64,000 nucleotides of DNA. It comes from [Clostridium] scindens ATCC 35704 (GTDB lineage Bacteria > Bacillota > Clostridia > Lachnospirales > Lachnospiraceae). Position numbers and translations under genes: made by a program. The notes under the pieces were generated by a model. The model ran no database searches and was not told where the DNA came from. It saw nothing but the letters and a program-made list of their open reading frames with translations. The stretch is taken from assembly GCF_004295125.1 (NCBI RefSeq), contig NZ_CP036170.1, forward strand, positions 1,669,501 through 1,733,500, written 5' to 3'. Below are positions 9,258 to 17,379 of this stretch, in pieces. How positions within the stretch are numbered: position 1 is the first letter of the stretch; every line of letters begins with the position of its first letter.

Positions 9258-9286
9258 TTGAAAACGAACATATGTTCTGATATGAT
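9258..9286 (+). promoter_or_regulatory. dinB promoter with LexA box in the spacer
   Basis: TTGAAA at 9258-9263 and TATGAT at 9281-9286 are separated by 17 bases. Inside the spacer, 9265-9278 reads CGAACATATGTTCT, a close match to the Firmicutes SOS box CGAAC-N4-GTTCG. LexA bound there would block RNA polymerase, so dinB should be induced by DNA damage. Confidence 0.85.
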
Positions 9287-9310
9287 TTGGAATATAGAAA
9301 GGGTGAAAAA

Positions 9311-10579
9311 ATGGAAGAGAAAACCGTATATCATATTGATGTGAATTCTGCCTACCTAAGCTGGGAGGCAGTCTACCGCCTGAAGTTCCTGGGGGCACGC
9401 ACAGACCTGCGCCGGATTCCTTCTGCCATTGGCGGGGATATCAGCCAGAGGCATGGGATTATCCTGGCAAAGTCCATCCCTGCGAAAAGATACAAGGTCC
9501 ATACAGGAGAACCCGTCCCCCAGGCAAGGCAGAAATGTCCCGATCTTCTGATCGCGCCGCCCAATTATGGCCTGTATGAAAGGTGTTCCAGGGCATTTGT
9601 GAATATCTTAAAAGAATACTCCCCGGATGTGGAGCAGTATTCCATCGATGAAGTATATATGGATATGACGCAGACCATCCATCTGTATGGCGATCCCGTC
9701 CAGACGGCGTTCGATATCAAGGACCGGATAAAAAAGGAACTGGGATTTACCGTGAATGTGGGCATCTCAACCAACAAGGTTCTGGCCAAGATGGCCTCGG
9801 AGTTTAGGAAGCCGGACCGGGTACATACGCTGTACCCGCCGGAGATACCCAGGAAGATGTGGCCTTTGCCGGTGGAGGAACTTTTCTTTGTAGGAAAGGC
9901 CAGCGCGGGCAAATTAAGAAAACTTGGAATTGAGACCATAGGAGAACTGGCAGAAGCGGACCCGGAACTATTAAGGCGGCATCTGAAATCCCACGGGGAG
10001 GTCATCTGGAACTTTGCCAATGGTCGGGACTTTTCCGTGGTGCAGCCTGTGGAAGCGCCGAATAAAGGCTATGGTAACAGCACGACCATCAGTTTTGACG
10101 TAAAGGATGCCGCCACGGCTAAGATCGTGCTGCTTGGACTGGCGGAAACGCTGGGGATGCGCATCAGGAAGGACAAGGCAGAGATACAAGTTGTAAGCCT
10201 TGACATCTGCGACTGGGAATTTAACCGGATCTCTCACCAGAGGGTGCTTGAGAATCCCACGGATATTACGAAGGAAATCTACCAGGCGGCCGCCAGGCTT
10301 CTGGATGAGGCCTGGAACAAGATGCCCATCCGCAAACTGGGCATCCATACCGGCAAGGCGGGGGAGGCCGGGTGGAGCCGGCAGATGAGCCTGTTTGATT
10401 CCGGAGACTATCTGAAGGAAAAGAGATGGGATAGAACCATCGACCATATCCGCTACAGGCATGGGATGGATGCGATAAAGCGGGCGGTGTTCTTGGGGCA
10501 GCCCAGGATTGACCATCTCTCAGGGGGAATTTCCAGGGAAAAGAGAAGCGTAGACTATGCAAAGATCAAGATTGATTAG
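9311..10579 (+). CDS. dinB: DNA polymerase IV (Y-family translesion polymerase)
   Basis: This 422-residue Y-family polymerase copies past damaged template bases. The catalytic carboxylates are visible in VYHIDVNSAYLSWE (N terminus) and SIDEVYMDMT (near residue 110); fingers, thumb and little-finger domains follow. Near the C terminus, QMSLF is a beta-clamp binding motif. I start at 9311 because GAAAGGG precedes it; the ATG at 9287 has no site. The LexA box upstream indicates SOS control. The small gene at 10600 follows at once and is probably co-transcribed. Confidence 0.93.
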   Translation: MEEKTVYHIDVNSAYLSWEAVYRLKFLGARTDLRRIPSAIGGDISQRHGIILAKSIPAKRYKVHTGEPVPQARQKCPDLLIAPPNYGLYERCSRAFVNILKEYSPDVEQYSIDEVYMDMTQTIHLYGDPVQTAFDIKDRIKKELGFTVNVGISTNKVLAKMASEFRKPDRVHTLYPPEIPRKMWPLPVEELFFVGKASAGKLRKLGIETIGELAEADPELLRRHLKSHGEVIWNFANGRDFSVVQPVEAPNKGYGNSTTISFDVKDAATAKIVLLGLAETLGMRIRKDKAEIQVVSLDICDWEFNRISHQRVLENPTDITKEIYQAAARLLDEAWNKMPIRKLGIHTGKAGEAGWSRQMSLFDSGDYLKEKRWDRTIDHIRYRHGMDAIKRAVFLGQPRIDHLSGGISREKRSVDYAKIKID

Positions 10580-10599
10580 AAATGAAAGGGGCGAAGAGC

Positions 10600-10911
10600 A
10601 TGGCATTCGGAGTCGGAGTAAATACCGGGAAGGCAGATGGAGGGAAGATTAAGGGAAGGCAGGAGGCAGTCGCCTGCGGCTGCTGGTTTACCAGTCAGGG
10701 AAACACGCTTCCAAAGTATATCAAATACCAGGACGAGGAAGGGATGATCCGGGGAATATCAGACATAGAAGTGCTGTATTCCCAGAAGCAGAATTACTGC
10801 GGAATACCCATGGTGGAGTACGTCTGCCACGGAGTGACGCAAGGGATGCGATGCAGCTTCCGGCTGTTCTTTCATCTGGAAGAGTGCGCATTCAAGATTG
10901 TATGGGAGTGA
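10600..10911 (+). CDS. Conserved hypothetical protein downstream of dinB
   Basis: I do not recognise a named domain in this 103-residue protein. It begins 20 bases after the dinB stop; AAAGGGG at 10585-10591 lies 8 bases before the ATG at 10600, so I prefer that start to the in-frame ATG at 10582. It is soluble, with several Cys residues (VACGCWF, NYCGIPMVEYVCHG, MRCSFRLFFHLEECAF). The stretch TSQGNTLPKYIKYQDEEGMI looks like a small beta-rich fold. Its position suggests joint SOS induction with dinB. Confidence 0.7.
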   Translation: MAFGVGVNTGKADGGKIKGRQEAVACGCWFTSQGNTLPKYIKYQDEEGMIRGISDIEVLYSQKQNYCGIPMVEYVCHGVTQGMRCSFRLFFHLEECAFKIVWE

Positions 10912-10925
10912 CATTGCGTGCAGTC

Positions 10926-10940
10926 AGAGGCCTGGCCTCT
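10926..10940. repeat. Short perfect palindrome before the Gld-type ABC operon
   Basis: AGAGGCC and GGCCTCT flank a single T. It may be a weak terminator for the dinB unit (no T run follows) or an operator. The rest of 10912-11034 holds no gene. Confidence 0.35.
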
Positions 10941-11052
10941 TAGGTCAATGATAAAAAGCCGAGTTCACAGAATAAACACACATTTACCACATACTTTTCA
11001 AAAACTGCCCTTATACTGTTAAGAACTATTATGATTGACAGGAGGAAGCGCA

Positions 11053-12060
11053 TTGATTGAAGTAAAGAATCTAACCAAACGTTATGGAAAGCACCTGGCC
11101 GTGGACAACTTAAGCTTCACCGTGGAAAAAGGCCAGATCTATGGATTCCTGGGGCCAAACGGCGCGGGCAAGTCCACGACGATGAACATTATGACCGGAT
11201 ATCTGGGAGCCACATCAGGCGAGGTCCTGATAAATGGACATGATATTCTAAGAGAACCCCAGGAGGCAAAAAAGTGCATCGGCTATCTGCCGGAACAGCC
11301 GCCCCTCTATATGGAAATGACCGTATGGGAGTATCTGAACTTTGCGGCTGAATTAAAGAAAATTCCCAAAGATGAAGTGAAAAAACAGATAGAGAAGGTT
11401 GTGAAGCTAACAAGGCTTGAGGAGGTGCAGGACCGCCTGATCCATAATCTGTCCAAAGGATACAAGCAGAGGGTAGGCCTTGCCCAGGCGATCCTGGGAT
11501 TTCCGGAGATTATCATTCTGGATGAGCCTACCGTAGGGCTGGATCCTAAGCAGATCATAGAAATCCGGGAACTGATCCGTACGCTGGCCAAGAATCATAC
11601 GGTCATCCTGAGTTCCCATATTCTGGCGGAAGTCCGGGAAGTCTGTGACTATGTCATGATTATTGCCAAAGGAAAGCTTGTTGCCAGCGACACGCCGGAG
11701 AATCTGGAGAATCTTATGAGCGGCACAGGCCATGTGGAACTGGAGGCTAAGACATCCATGGAGAAGGCAAAGGCTATTCTAAAGGGCATTCCCCTAATCA
11801 GCAAGGCCGAGTACCGGGAAGAGACGAAGGAGAGCGTTACCGTACGGATAGAGTCAGAAGGGCAGTCAGACATCCGGGAGCAATTATTCTTTGCGTTCGC
11901 GAAGGAAGGGATTCCGCTTCTGACTTTGAAACTGAACAAGTCCACGCTGGAAGACATCTTCCTTGAACTGACGCAAGGCAGCGATTCTGCGGAAAGCCAG
12001 GACTTCCGGGAAAATATAGAGGACAGAAAGGAGGAAGAGACGGATGAGAGCGATATATAA
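11053..12060 (+). CDS. ABC transporter ATP-binding protein (GldA-like)
   Basis: The 335-residue ATPase has Walker A (GFLGPNGAGKSTTMNI), the signature (NLSKGYKQRVGLAQAI), Walker B (IIILDEP) and a C-terminal extension typical of ABC-2 exporters. The TTG at 11053 is preceded by AGGAGG at 11040-11045 with 7 bases of spacing, which decides the start over the TTG at 11035. Its end overlaps the permease gene by 17 bases. With the next three genes it forms a four-gene exporter operon related to the Gld ABC module of Bacteroidetes; in Firmicutes the cargo is unknown. Confidence 0.9.
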   Translation: MIEVKNLTKRYGKHLAVDNLSFTVEKGQIYGFLGPNGAGKSTTMNIMTGYLGATSGEVLINGHDILREPQEAKKCIGYLPEQPPLYMEMTVWEYLNFAAELKKIPKDEVKKQIEKVVKLTRLEEVQDRLIHNLSKGYKQRVGLAQAILGFPEIIILDEPTVGLDPKQIIEIRELIRTLAKNHTVILSSHILAEVREVCDYVMIIAKGKLVASDTPENLENLMSGTGHVELEAKTSMEKAKAILKGIPLISKAEYREETKESVTVRIESEGQSDIREQLFFAFAKEGIPLLTLKLNKSTLEDIFLELTQGSDSAESQDFRENIEDRKEEETDESDI

Positions 12061-12910
12061 AAGAGAACTAGGTTCTTATTTTCATTCCATGATCGGCTAT
12101 GTATTTATTGCGTTTTTGGTGGCATTTACAGGAATTTACTTTATGGCTTATAACCTGAACTATGGGTATCCTTATTTTTCTTATGTCTTATCAGGAATCC
12201 TTTTTGTGTTCATGATAGCGATTCCCATTCTTACGATGAGAAGTTTCGCGGAAGACAAAAAGAGCAAGACAGACCAGCTGCTTTTGACGTCGCCGGTCAG
12301 CCTGTTTAAGATCGTGATGGGCAAATACCTGGCGATGGCCTCCATCCTGGCAATCCCGTGTGTAATATATCTGATATTCCCATGGATTATTAAGGCCCAG
12401 GGCACTGCGTATATTCTGGTCGACTATCTGTCCATCCTGATGTTCTTTCTGCTGGGATGCGTCTACATCTCTATCGGCATGTTTATCTCGTCTTTGACGG
12501 AGAGCCAGATTATCGCGGCTATCGGAACCTTCGGAATCTTGGTTCTTCTGTACTTATGGAATGGAATTCTGGATTTTCTTCCTTCCTCGGCGCTGGCAAA
12601 TGTAATCGGAGCCATCCTGATCCTGACCCTTGTGGTGGCAGGAATCTGGCAAATGACGAAGAACTGGATGATCAGCGGCGCACTGGAGGCTATGGTCATC
12701 GCAGGGAGCGTGATTTCCTATAGCGTCAAATCAAGCCTGTGGGAGAATGCCCTGTCACAGATTCTGGGAAGACTGGATCTGACAAAAGCCTTTATCAGTA
12801 TTGCGTCCGACCGTCTGCTGGACATCAGCGGCATTATCCTGTACCTGTCGCTGATTGGCATATTCATCTTTTTGACTATGCAGATGATACAGAAAAGACG
12901 TTGGAGTTAG
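12044..12910 (+). CDS. ABC-2 type permease (GldF-like)
   Basis: This 288-residue protein has six predicted membrane segments in the ABC-2 layout, starting with a short cytoplasmic tail (MRAIYKRELGSYFHSMIGYVF). The loop SFAEDKKSKTDQLLLTSPVS after the second segment is a hallmark of ABC-2 and GldF permeases. The start lies inside the end of the ATPase gene behind GAGGAAGAGACGG, indicating translational coupling. It is the membrane half of the exporter with the ATPase at 11053. Confidence 0.88.
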   Translation: MRAIYKRELGSYFHSMIGYVFIAFLVAFTGIYFMAYNLNYGYPYFSYVLSGILFVFMIAIPILTMRSFAEDKKSKTDQLLLTSPVSLFKIVMGKYLAMASILAIPCVIYLIFPWIIKAQGTAYILVDYLSILMFFLLGCVYISIGMFISSLTESQIIAAIGTFGILVLLYLWNGILDFLPSSALANVIGAILILTLVVAGIWQMTKNWMISGALEAMVIAGSVISYSVKSSLWENALSQILGRLDLTKAFISIASDRLLDISGIILYLSLIGIFIFLTMQMIQKRRWS

Positions 12911-12919
12911 GAGGAACTT

Positions 12920-14386
12920 ATGTTAGAAAAGATAAAAAAGACATTTCAGAATCGGACTTCAAGGAACGGCAGTTACAGCGTAGGGCTGATCGCGCTGGTC
13001 GTGGGCATTGTGGTGGCTGTCAATCTGATCGCCGCTCAGCTGCCGGAGAATATCCGCAAGATAGACATCAGCGACAACAAGATTTATGAGATATCCAAGA
13101 CAAGCAAAAAGATATTGGAAGAATTGGATCATAAAGTCACTTTCAAAGTATTTGCAGAAAAAGATTCCGCGGATGAAAGAATTCGGACATTTCTTAAGAA
13201 GTATGCCGCTCTTTCAGATCAGATCAAGGTGGAATGGATCGATCCGGTACTCCATCCTTCTGCGCTCAAGGACAATAATGTAGAAGCCAATACGATACTG
13301 ATCTCCTGCAAAGATACCGGAAAGACCACGACGGTGGCCTTTGATAAGATCATCGTGGTGGATGAATACTCATACTATACGACTGGAAACGCGACGGAAT
13401 CTGAGTTTGACGGGGAAGGGCAGCTTACCAGCGCCATTCATTATGTGACCAGCGATACCCAGAAAAAGGTGTATTATACCACAGGACACGGGGAGAGCAC
13501 ATTTTCCTCCTCTGTATCAGAACTTCTGGATAAGAATAATATGTCGGAGGAAGAAGTGAATCTTCTGATGGCCGGAAAGGTGCCGGATGACTGTGACCTT
13601 CTGTTCCTCTACGGGCCGGTCAAAGATATTACAGAAGAAGAAAGCACCATGCTTGCAGACTACATGTCCAAAGGTGGAAAGGTATTTCTGATTCTGGGAG
13701 ATGCAAAAGAGGATACGCCGAATCTGAAGAAATTCCTTGCGGAGTATGGCATGGAGCAGACGGATGGATACATTGCGGATATGCAGAGGTGCTACCAGGG
13801 GAACTATTACTATATCTTCCCGGAAATCAGCGCATCCGGAGACATGGCGGAAGGACTGGATACGGACATGGTGCTACTTTCCAATGCCCACGGGATGAAT
13901 CTGACGGCCCCGGCAAGAGACACCATTTCCGTAACGCCGTTTATGAGTACTTCCGCAAACGCATATGCGGTGACCCAGGGGGAGCAGAAGGAAGGAACCT
14001 ATACGCTGGGGGCGGTTGCCACGGAAAGTCTTTCGTCTGATGAGGGCAGCGATACGGGTAAAGAGGAAAGCGCCGAAGATAAAAGCGCTTCCGGCAGCGG
14101 CGGGGAAGAAAAGCAGGCAAGGCTGACCGTCATATCTGCGGAAAGTTTGATTGATGCGCAGATTACGGACGCATTTACAACGCTGGAGAATCTGAATCTC
14201 TTTATGAACGCGGTGTCAGCCAACTTTGACGACGTGCAGAATGTAGCAATTGAGCCAAAGAGCCTGAAGGTGACTTATAATACTATGCAGCATGCCGGCC
14301 TCATCAGCCTTCTATTGATATTCGGCGTCCCGTTTATCATACTGGTCTATGGACTGGTAAAATGGTGGAAGAGAAGAAAAGCATAG
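12920..14386 (+). CDS. GldG-like auxiliary protein of the ABC transporter
   Basis: The 488-residue protein has one N-terminal membrane segment (about residues 22-40), a long extracytoplasmic domain and a second membrane segment close to the C terminus (LISLLLIFGVPFIILVYGLV). The pattern ENIRKIDISDNKIYEISKTSKKIL directly after the first segment is typical of the GldG/ABC_transp_aux family. A Ser/Glu/Gly-rich low-complexity linker lies near residues 370-395. It sits between the permease and a DUF4340 protein, its usual neighbours. Confidence 0.85.
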   Translation: MLEKIKKTFQNRTSRNGSYSVGLIALVVGIVVAVNLIAAQLPENIRKIDISDNKIYEISKTSKKILEELDHKVTFKVFAEKDSADERIRTFLKKYAALSDQIKVEWIDPVLHPSALKDNNVEANTILISCKDTGKTTTVAFDKIIVVDEYSYYTTGNATESEFDGEGQLTSAIHYVTSDTQKKVYYTTGHGESTFSSSVSELLDKNNMSEEEVNLLMAGKVPDDCDLLFLYGPVKDITEEESTMLADYMSKGGKVFLILGDAKEDTPNLKKFLAEYGMEQTDGYIADMQRCYQGNYYYIFPEISASGDMAEGLDTDMVLLSNAHGMNLTAPARDTISVTPFMSTSANAYAVTQGEQKEGTYTLGAVATESLSSDEGSDTGKEESAEDKSASGSGGEEKQARLTVISAESLIDAQITDAFTTLENLNLFMNAVSANFDDVQNVAIEPKSLKVTYNTMQHAGLISLLLIFGVPFIILVYGLVKWWKRRKA

Positions 14387-14403
14387 GGAGAAGGTGGGGC
14401 GTT

Positions 14404-15315
14404 ATGAGGCAGAAAAAGACGATGGTAATATTAATCCTAATCCTGGCAGTCCTGGCCGCTATATATGGCGGCCTTAAGGCCTGGGGCAAGAAGACCGCCG
14501 AAAAAGAAGCAGGAGCGGCAGCAGAAAAGATCACGGTTACAGATCTTAAGAATCTGTCCTCATTTTCTTATTCGAATGGCCAGGAGACTATGAGTTTTAT
14601 CAAGGAAGAGGGAATCTGGAAACTGGAAGATGATAAAGAAATCAGGCTGAACCAGAGCACCGTAGAAAGTATCGGGGAGGCGGCCGCAAGCCTTGCGGCA
14701 GTCCGGGAGTTAAAAGAGCCGGATGATCTGGAGGACTATGGCCTTACGAAGCCTTCTTATACGATTGGCCTGACGACAGAAGACGGCGATAAGGAAACCC
14801 TGTATGTGGGGGACGCGGCGGGAGAGGATTACTATGCTATGGCAGAGGGGACGCAGAAAGTATATACCATTTCCAGCAGCCTGGTATCCTCCCTCCAGTT
14901 TGATCTGTCAGGCCTAGCCCAGCTGGACGTGGTGCCGGCTATCAGCAGCGGCAGTCTGAAGAAAGTAAAGATTACGGAAAATGGGGAAACGACGACCTAC
15001 AAAGAAGAAGATGAACTGGCAGAACTGGCTGGAGGATTCGGGGTATTGACCCTGACCGAATGCGCGGATTATCATGTGACGGACGAGGAATTAAGCACCT
15101 ATGGGCTGGACGAGGCAAGACGCGTCACGGCGGAGGCGACCTATAAAGATGCCCAGTCAGGGGAAAAGGAAACATTTACCGTCTACATTGGCAAAATGAG
15201 TGAAGATGGCACTAGCAGATATGTAATGGTGAAAGATTCCAAGATGGCCTACAAAGTAAGCCAGGATGTGGTAGCCAACATGATTACTGTGAGCCGGGAG
15301 GACGCAAAAGAATAA
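14404..15315 (+). CDS. DUF4340 domain protein of the Gld-type ABC operon
   Basis: The 303-residue protein has one N-terminal membrane segment (about residues 6-24) and an outside domain with two repeats of the DUF4340 type: LKEPDDLEDYGLTKPSYTIGL and DEELSTYGLDEARRVTAEATY, each ending in a strand such as LYVGDAA or VYIGKM. I start at the ATG at 14404, which has GGTGGGG before it and gives a proper signal anchor; the frame opens at 14362 inside the preceding gene. It is the last gene of the exporter operon and presumably the surface partner of the GldG-like protein. Confidence 0.83.
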   Translation: MRQKKTMVILILILAVLAAIYGGLKAWGKKTAEKEAGAAAEKITVTDLKNLSSFSYSNGQETMSFIKEEGIWKLEDDKEIRLNQSTVESIGEAAASLAAVRELKEPDDLEDYGLTKPSYTIGLTTEDGDKETLYVGDAAGEDYYAMAEGTQKVYTISSSLVSSLQFDLSGLAQLDVVPAISSGSLKKVKITENGETTTYKEEDELAELAGGFGVLTLTECADYHVTDEELSTYGLDEARRVTAEATYKDAQSGEKETFTVYIGKMSEDGTSRYVMVKDSKMAYKVSQDVVANMITVSREDAKE

Positions 15316-15344
15316 AAAATACTGGATAATAAAATCTCTTCCTG

Positions 15345-15350
15345 TATAAT
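15345..15350 (+). promoter_or_regulatory. Candidate -10 box of the CLC carrier gene
   Basis: A perfect TATAAT lies 32 bases before the TTG start. The matching -35 (CTGGAT at 15322-15327, 17-base spacer) is poor. Confidence 0.35.
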
Positions 15351-15381
15351 AAAAGAGAGAGAATATACGGGAGGGAGAACA

Positions 15382-16944
15382 TTGAGGAAAGATACAACCA
15401 GCACCATCAAGCGCGCGGAGCGCTTTCAGATCATATTAATCGGAGAAGGAATACTGGTAGGCGGCATCGGAGGGCTGGTGGTGCTTCTGTACCGGATGTG
15501 CCTGGAATACGCCGGCAAATGGCTGAATATGATTCTGGAATATGCCAGGCAAAGCCCGGTAAGAATCGCCGCATGGTTCCTGATACTTATTGCGATGGCC
15601 TGGCTTGTTGGGAAACTGGTGAACTATGAGCCGATGATATCCGGGAGCGGCATCCCTCAATTGGAGGGCGAGATGGCAGGCAAACTGGAGCAGAAATGGT
15701 GGAAGGTCCTTCCCGCCAAGTTTGTAGGAGGTTTCTTATGCCTGCTGGGAGGACTTGCGCTGGGAAGGGAAGGCCCGTCCATTCAACTGGGCGCTATGGT
15801 AGGAAAAGGAATCTCCCGGGGAATGGACAGAGGGAAGACAGAAGAAAGATTCTTGCTGACCTGCGGGGCTAGTGCCGGCCTTTCGGCTGCGTTCCATGCA
15901 CCGCTTGCCGGGGTCATGTTTTCGCTGGAAGAGGTGCACAAAAACTTTTCCGTGTCAGTGCTTCTATCGGTCATGACAGCCTCGCTGACGGCAGATTTCC
16001 TGTCTTCTACCGTTTTGGGCGTAGATTCTGTATTCCAGTTTGACATTATAAAGGCCCTGCCCCAGGAGTATTACTGGATGATTGTGGCGCTTGGAATCGT
16101 TCTTGGCGCTACGGGAGCATTCTATAACTGGTTTACGCTGAAAGTCCAGTCCCTCTATAATAATGCCAAATTTTTAAATACTTCGACAAAGCTTATCATT
16201 CCGTTTGTATGCGCCGGAATTCTCGGATTTACGGCGCCGGAACTGCTGGGAAGCGGACATGCCTTGATTGAATATCTTACCAATACGGATGTGATGCTGG
16301 GGACGGTCCTGTTTATCCTGATCGGCAGATTCATCTTCTCGGCCGTCAGTTTCGGCTCAGGCGCTCCGGGAGGCATCTTCTTTCCGCTGCTGGTGCTGGG
16401 AGGATTCATCGGAGGAACCTTCGCCACCGTAGGGGTGCAGTTCTTCGGGCTGGATGCAATGTATATTAATAACTTCGTACTGCTTGCCATGGCCGGATAC
16501 TTTGCGGCGATCGTGCGCGCGCCCCTTACCGGGATCATCCTGATCTTTGAGATGACCGGCTCCCTGAGTCAGATGCTGTCCCTGTCCATCGTATCCATCG
16601 TGGCCTATATTGTGGCTACGCTTTTAAAGTCCAAGCCAATCTATGAAAGCCTGCTGGAACGCCTGCTTGAGCGGCAAGGGCAGAAAGTATCCAAAGACCA
16701 TGGACAGAAGGTACTGACAAACTTCGTGGTGCGCCAGGGTTCCAGGCTGGAAGACACGATGATCAGCGAGATTGAATGGCCCAACAACTGCCTGCTTGTG
16801 GCAATCCAGAGGGGAGCAGATGAAATCATTCCCAAAGGCAGGACCAAACTGCAGGTAGGAGACGTGATCGTAACCATGACGGACGAACGAGACATCAGCG
16901 TAGTGCATGACAGGATGGAACGGCTGTGCAGCGACATGTTCTAG
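15382..16944 (+). CDS. CLC-family chloride channel/antiporter with C-terminal RCK domain
   Basis: The 520-residue protein has the CLC core with all three anion-site motifs: GSGIPQLEGEMAG, GREGPSIQLGAMVG with the gating Glu, and GSGAPGGIFFPLLVLGG. Residues from about 440 form a TrkA-C (RCK_C) regulatory domain (SRLEDTMISEIEWPNNCLLVAIQRG is its first half). Such proteins exchange chloride or fluoride for protons. The start is TTG, preceded by GGGAGGG. It follows the Gld-type operon by 66 bases and may have its own promoter. Confidence 0.92.
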   Translation: MRKDTTSTIKRAERFQIILIGEGILVGGIGGLVVLLYRMCLEYAGKWLNMILEYARQSPVRIAAWFLILIAMAWLVGKLVNYEPMISGSGIPQLEGEMAGKLEQKWWKVLPAKFVGGFLCLLGGLALGREGPSIQLGAMVGKGISRGMDRGKTEERFLLTCGASAGLSAAFHAPLAGVMFSLEEVHKNFSVSVLLSVMTASLTADFLSSTVLGVDSVFQFDIIKALPQEYYWMIVALGIVLGATGAFYNWFTLKVQSLYNNAKFLNTSTKLIIPFVCAGILGFTAPELLGSGHALIEYLTNTDVMLGTVLFILIGRFIFSAVSFGSGAPGGIFFPLLVLGGFIGGTFATVGVQFFGLDAMYINNFVLLAMAGYFAAIVRAPLTGIILIFEMTGSLSQMLSLSIVSIVAYIVATLLKSKPIYESLLERLLERQGQKVSKDHGQKVLTNFVVRQGSRLEDTMISEIEWPNNCLLVAIQRGADEIIPKGRTKLQVGDVIVTMTDERDISVVHDRMERLCSDMF

Positions 16945-17040
16945 GAGGATTGTTTATGGAAAAATACAATTCGATAATACATTCTCCTTGCAATCGAGAA
17001 ATCAGTGTGCTAACATATAAAACAAATTTTAATTAACAAA

Positions 17041-17308
17041 AGCAATGAAAGAGACTCTGTTCTTTGGAACTTGACAGGAATGGGGCGTCACCGACTGAGA
17101 GCGCCGCTTGAGGAATAAGAACAATAGGGAACACTCTGGAGCAGACCGTCTGAACCTAAGTAGGCCGGTACGTAGGCACACGTTACGTGCAAGAGAGGAG
17201 CCAAGTCACATAAAAAGTCACAAGGCTCAAAGCGGGTGGTACCGCGGATAGCAAAGAAGATATCCGTCCCGGGAGAGATACAAACAGTATCCCTCCCGGG
17301 ACTTTTTT
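17041..17308 (+). promoter_or_regulatory. T-box riboswitch, Asn specifier (AAC), upstream of aspS-gatCAB
   Basis: The leader holds the T-box sequence AGCGGGTGGTACCGCGG at 17231-17247, whose TGGT (17236-17239) pairs with the free tRNA acceptor end. Stem I pairs AGAG (17050-17053) with CTCT (17134-17137) and GTTCTT (17059-17064) with AAGAAC (17117-17122). The 3' side of the internal loop between them reads GGG-AAC-A, the same layout as GAAA-GGC-A in the glyQS T-box, which places the specifier AAC (Asn) at 17130-17132. A terminator follows at 17266-17308. Uncharged tRNA-Asn should therefore raise expression of the downstream genes. Confidence 0.88.
17266..17308 (+). terminator. T-box terminator hairpin
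   Basis: GTCCCGGGAG and GATAC pair with GTATC and CTCCCGGGAC, followed by six T residues. Its 5' part competes with the antiterminator that contains the T-box sequence. Confidence 0.88.
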
Positions 17309-17379
17309 CGCGTTGGCAATGAGGACTGCGTTCCAAAACCAACATTGCAATTCGTCCCGGAAAAGAAAAGGAGGACAAA

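Noticed and set aside
9241-9334. Extension of the alcohol dehydrogenase fragment to an ATG at 9334
   Set aside because: These codons run through the dinB promoter and show no dehydrogenase similarity.
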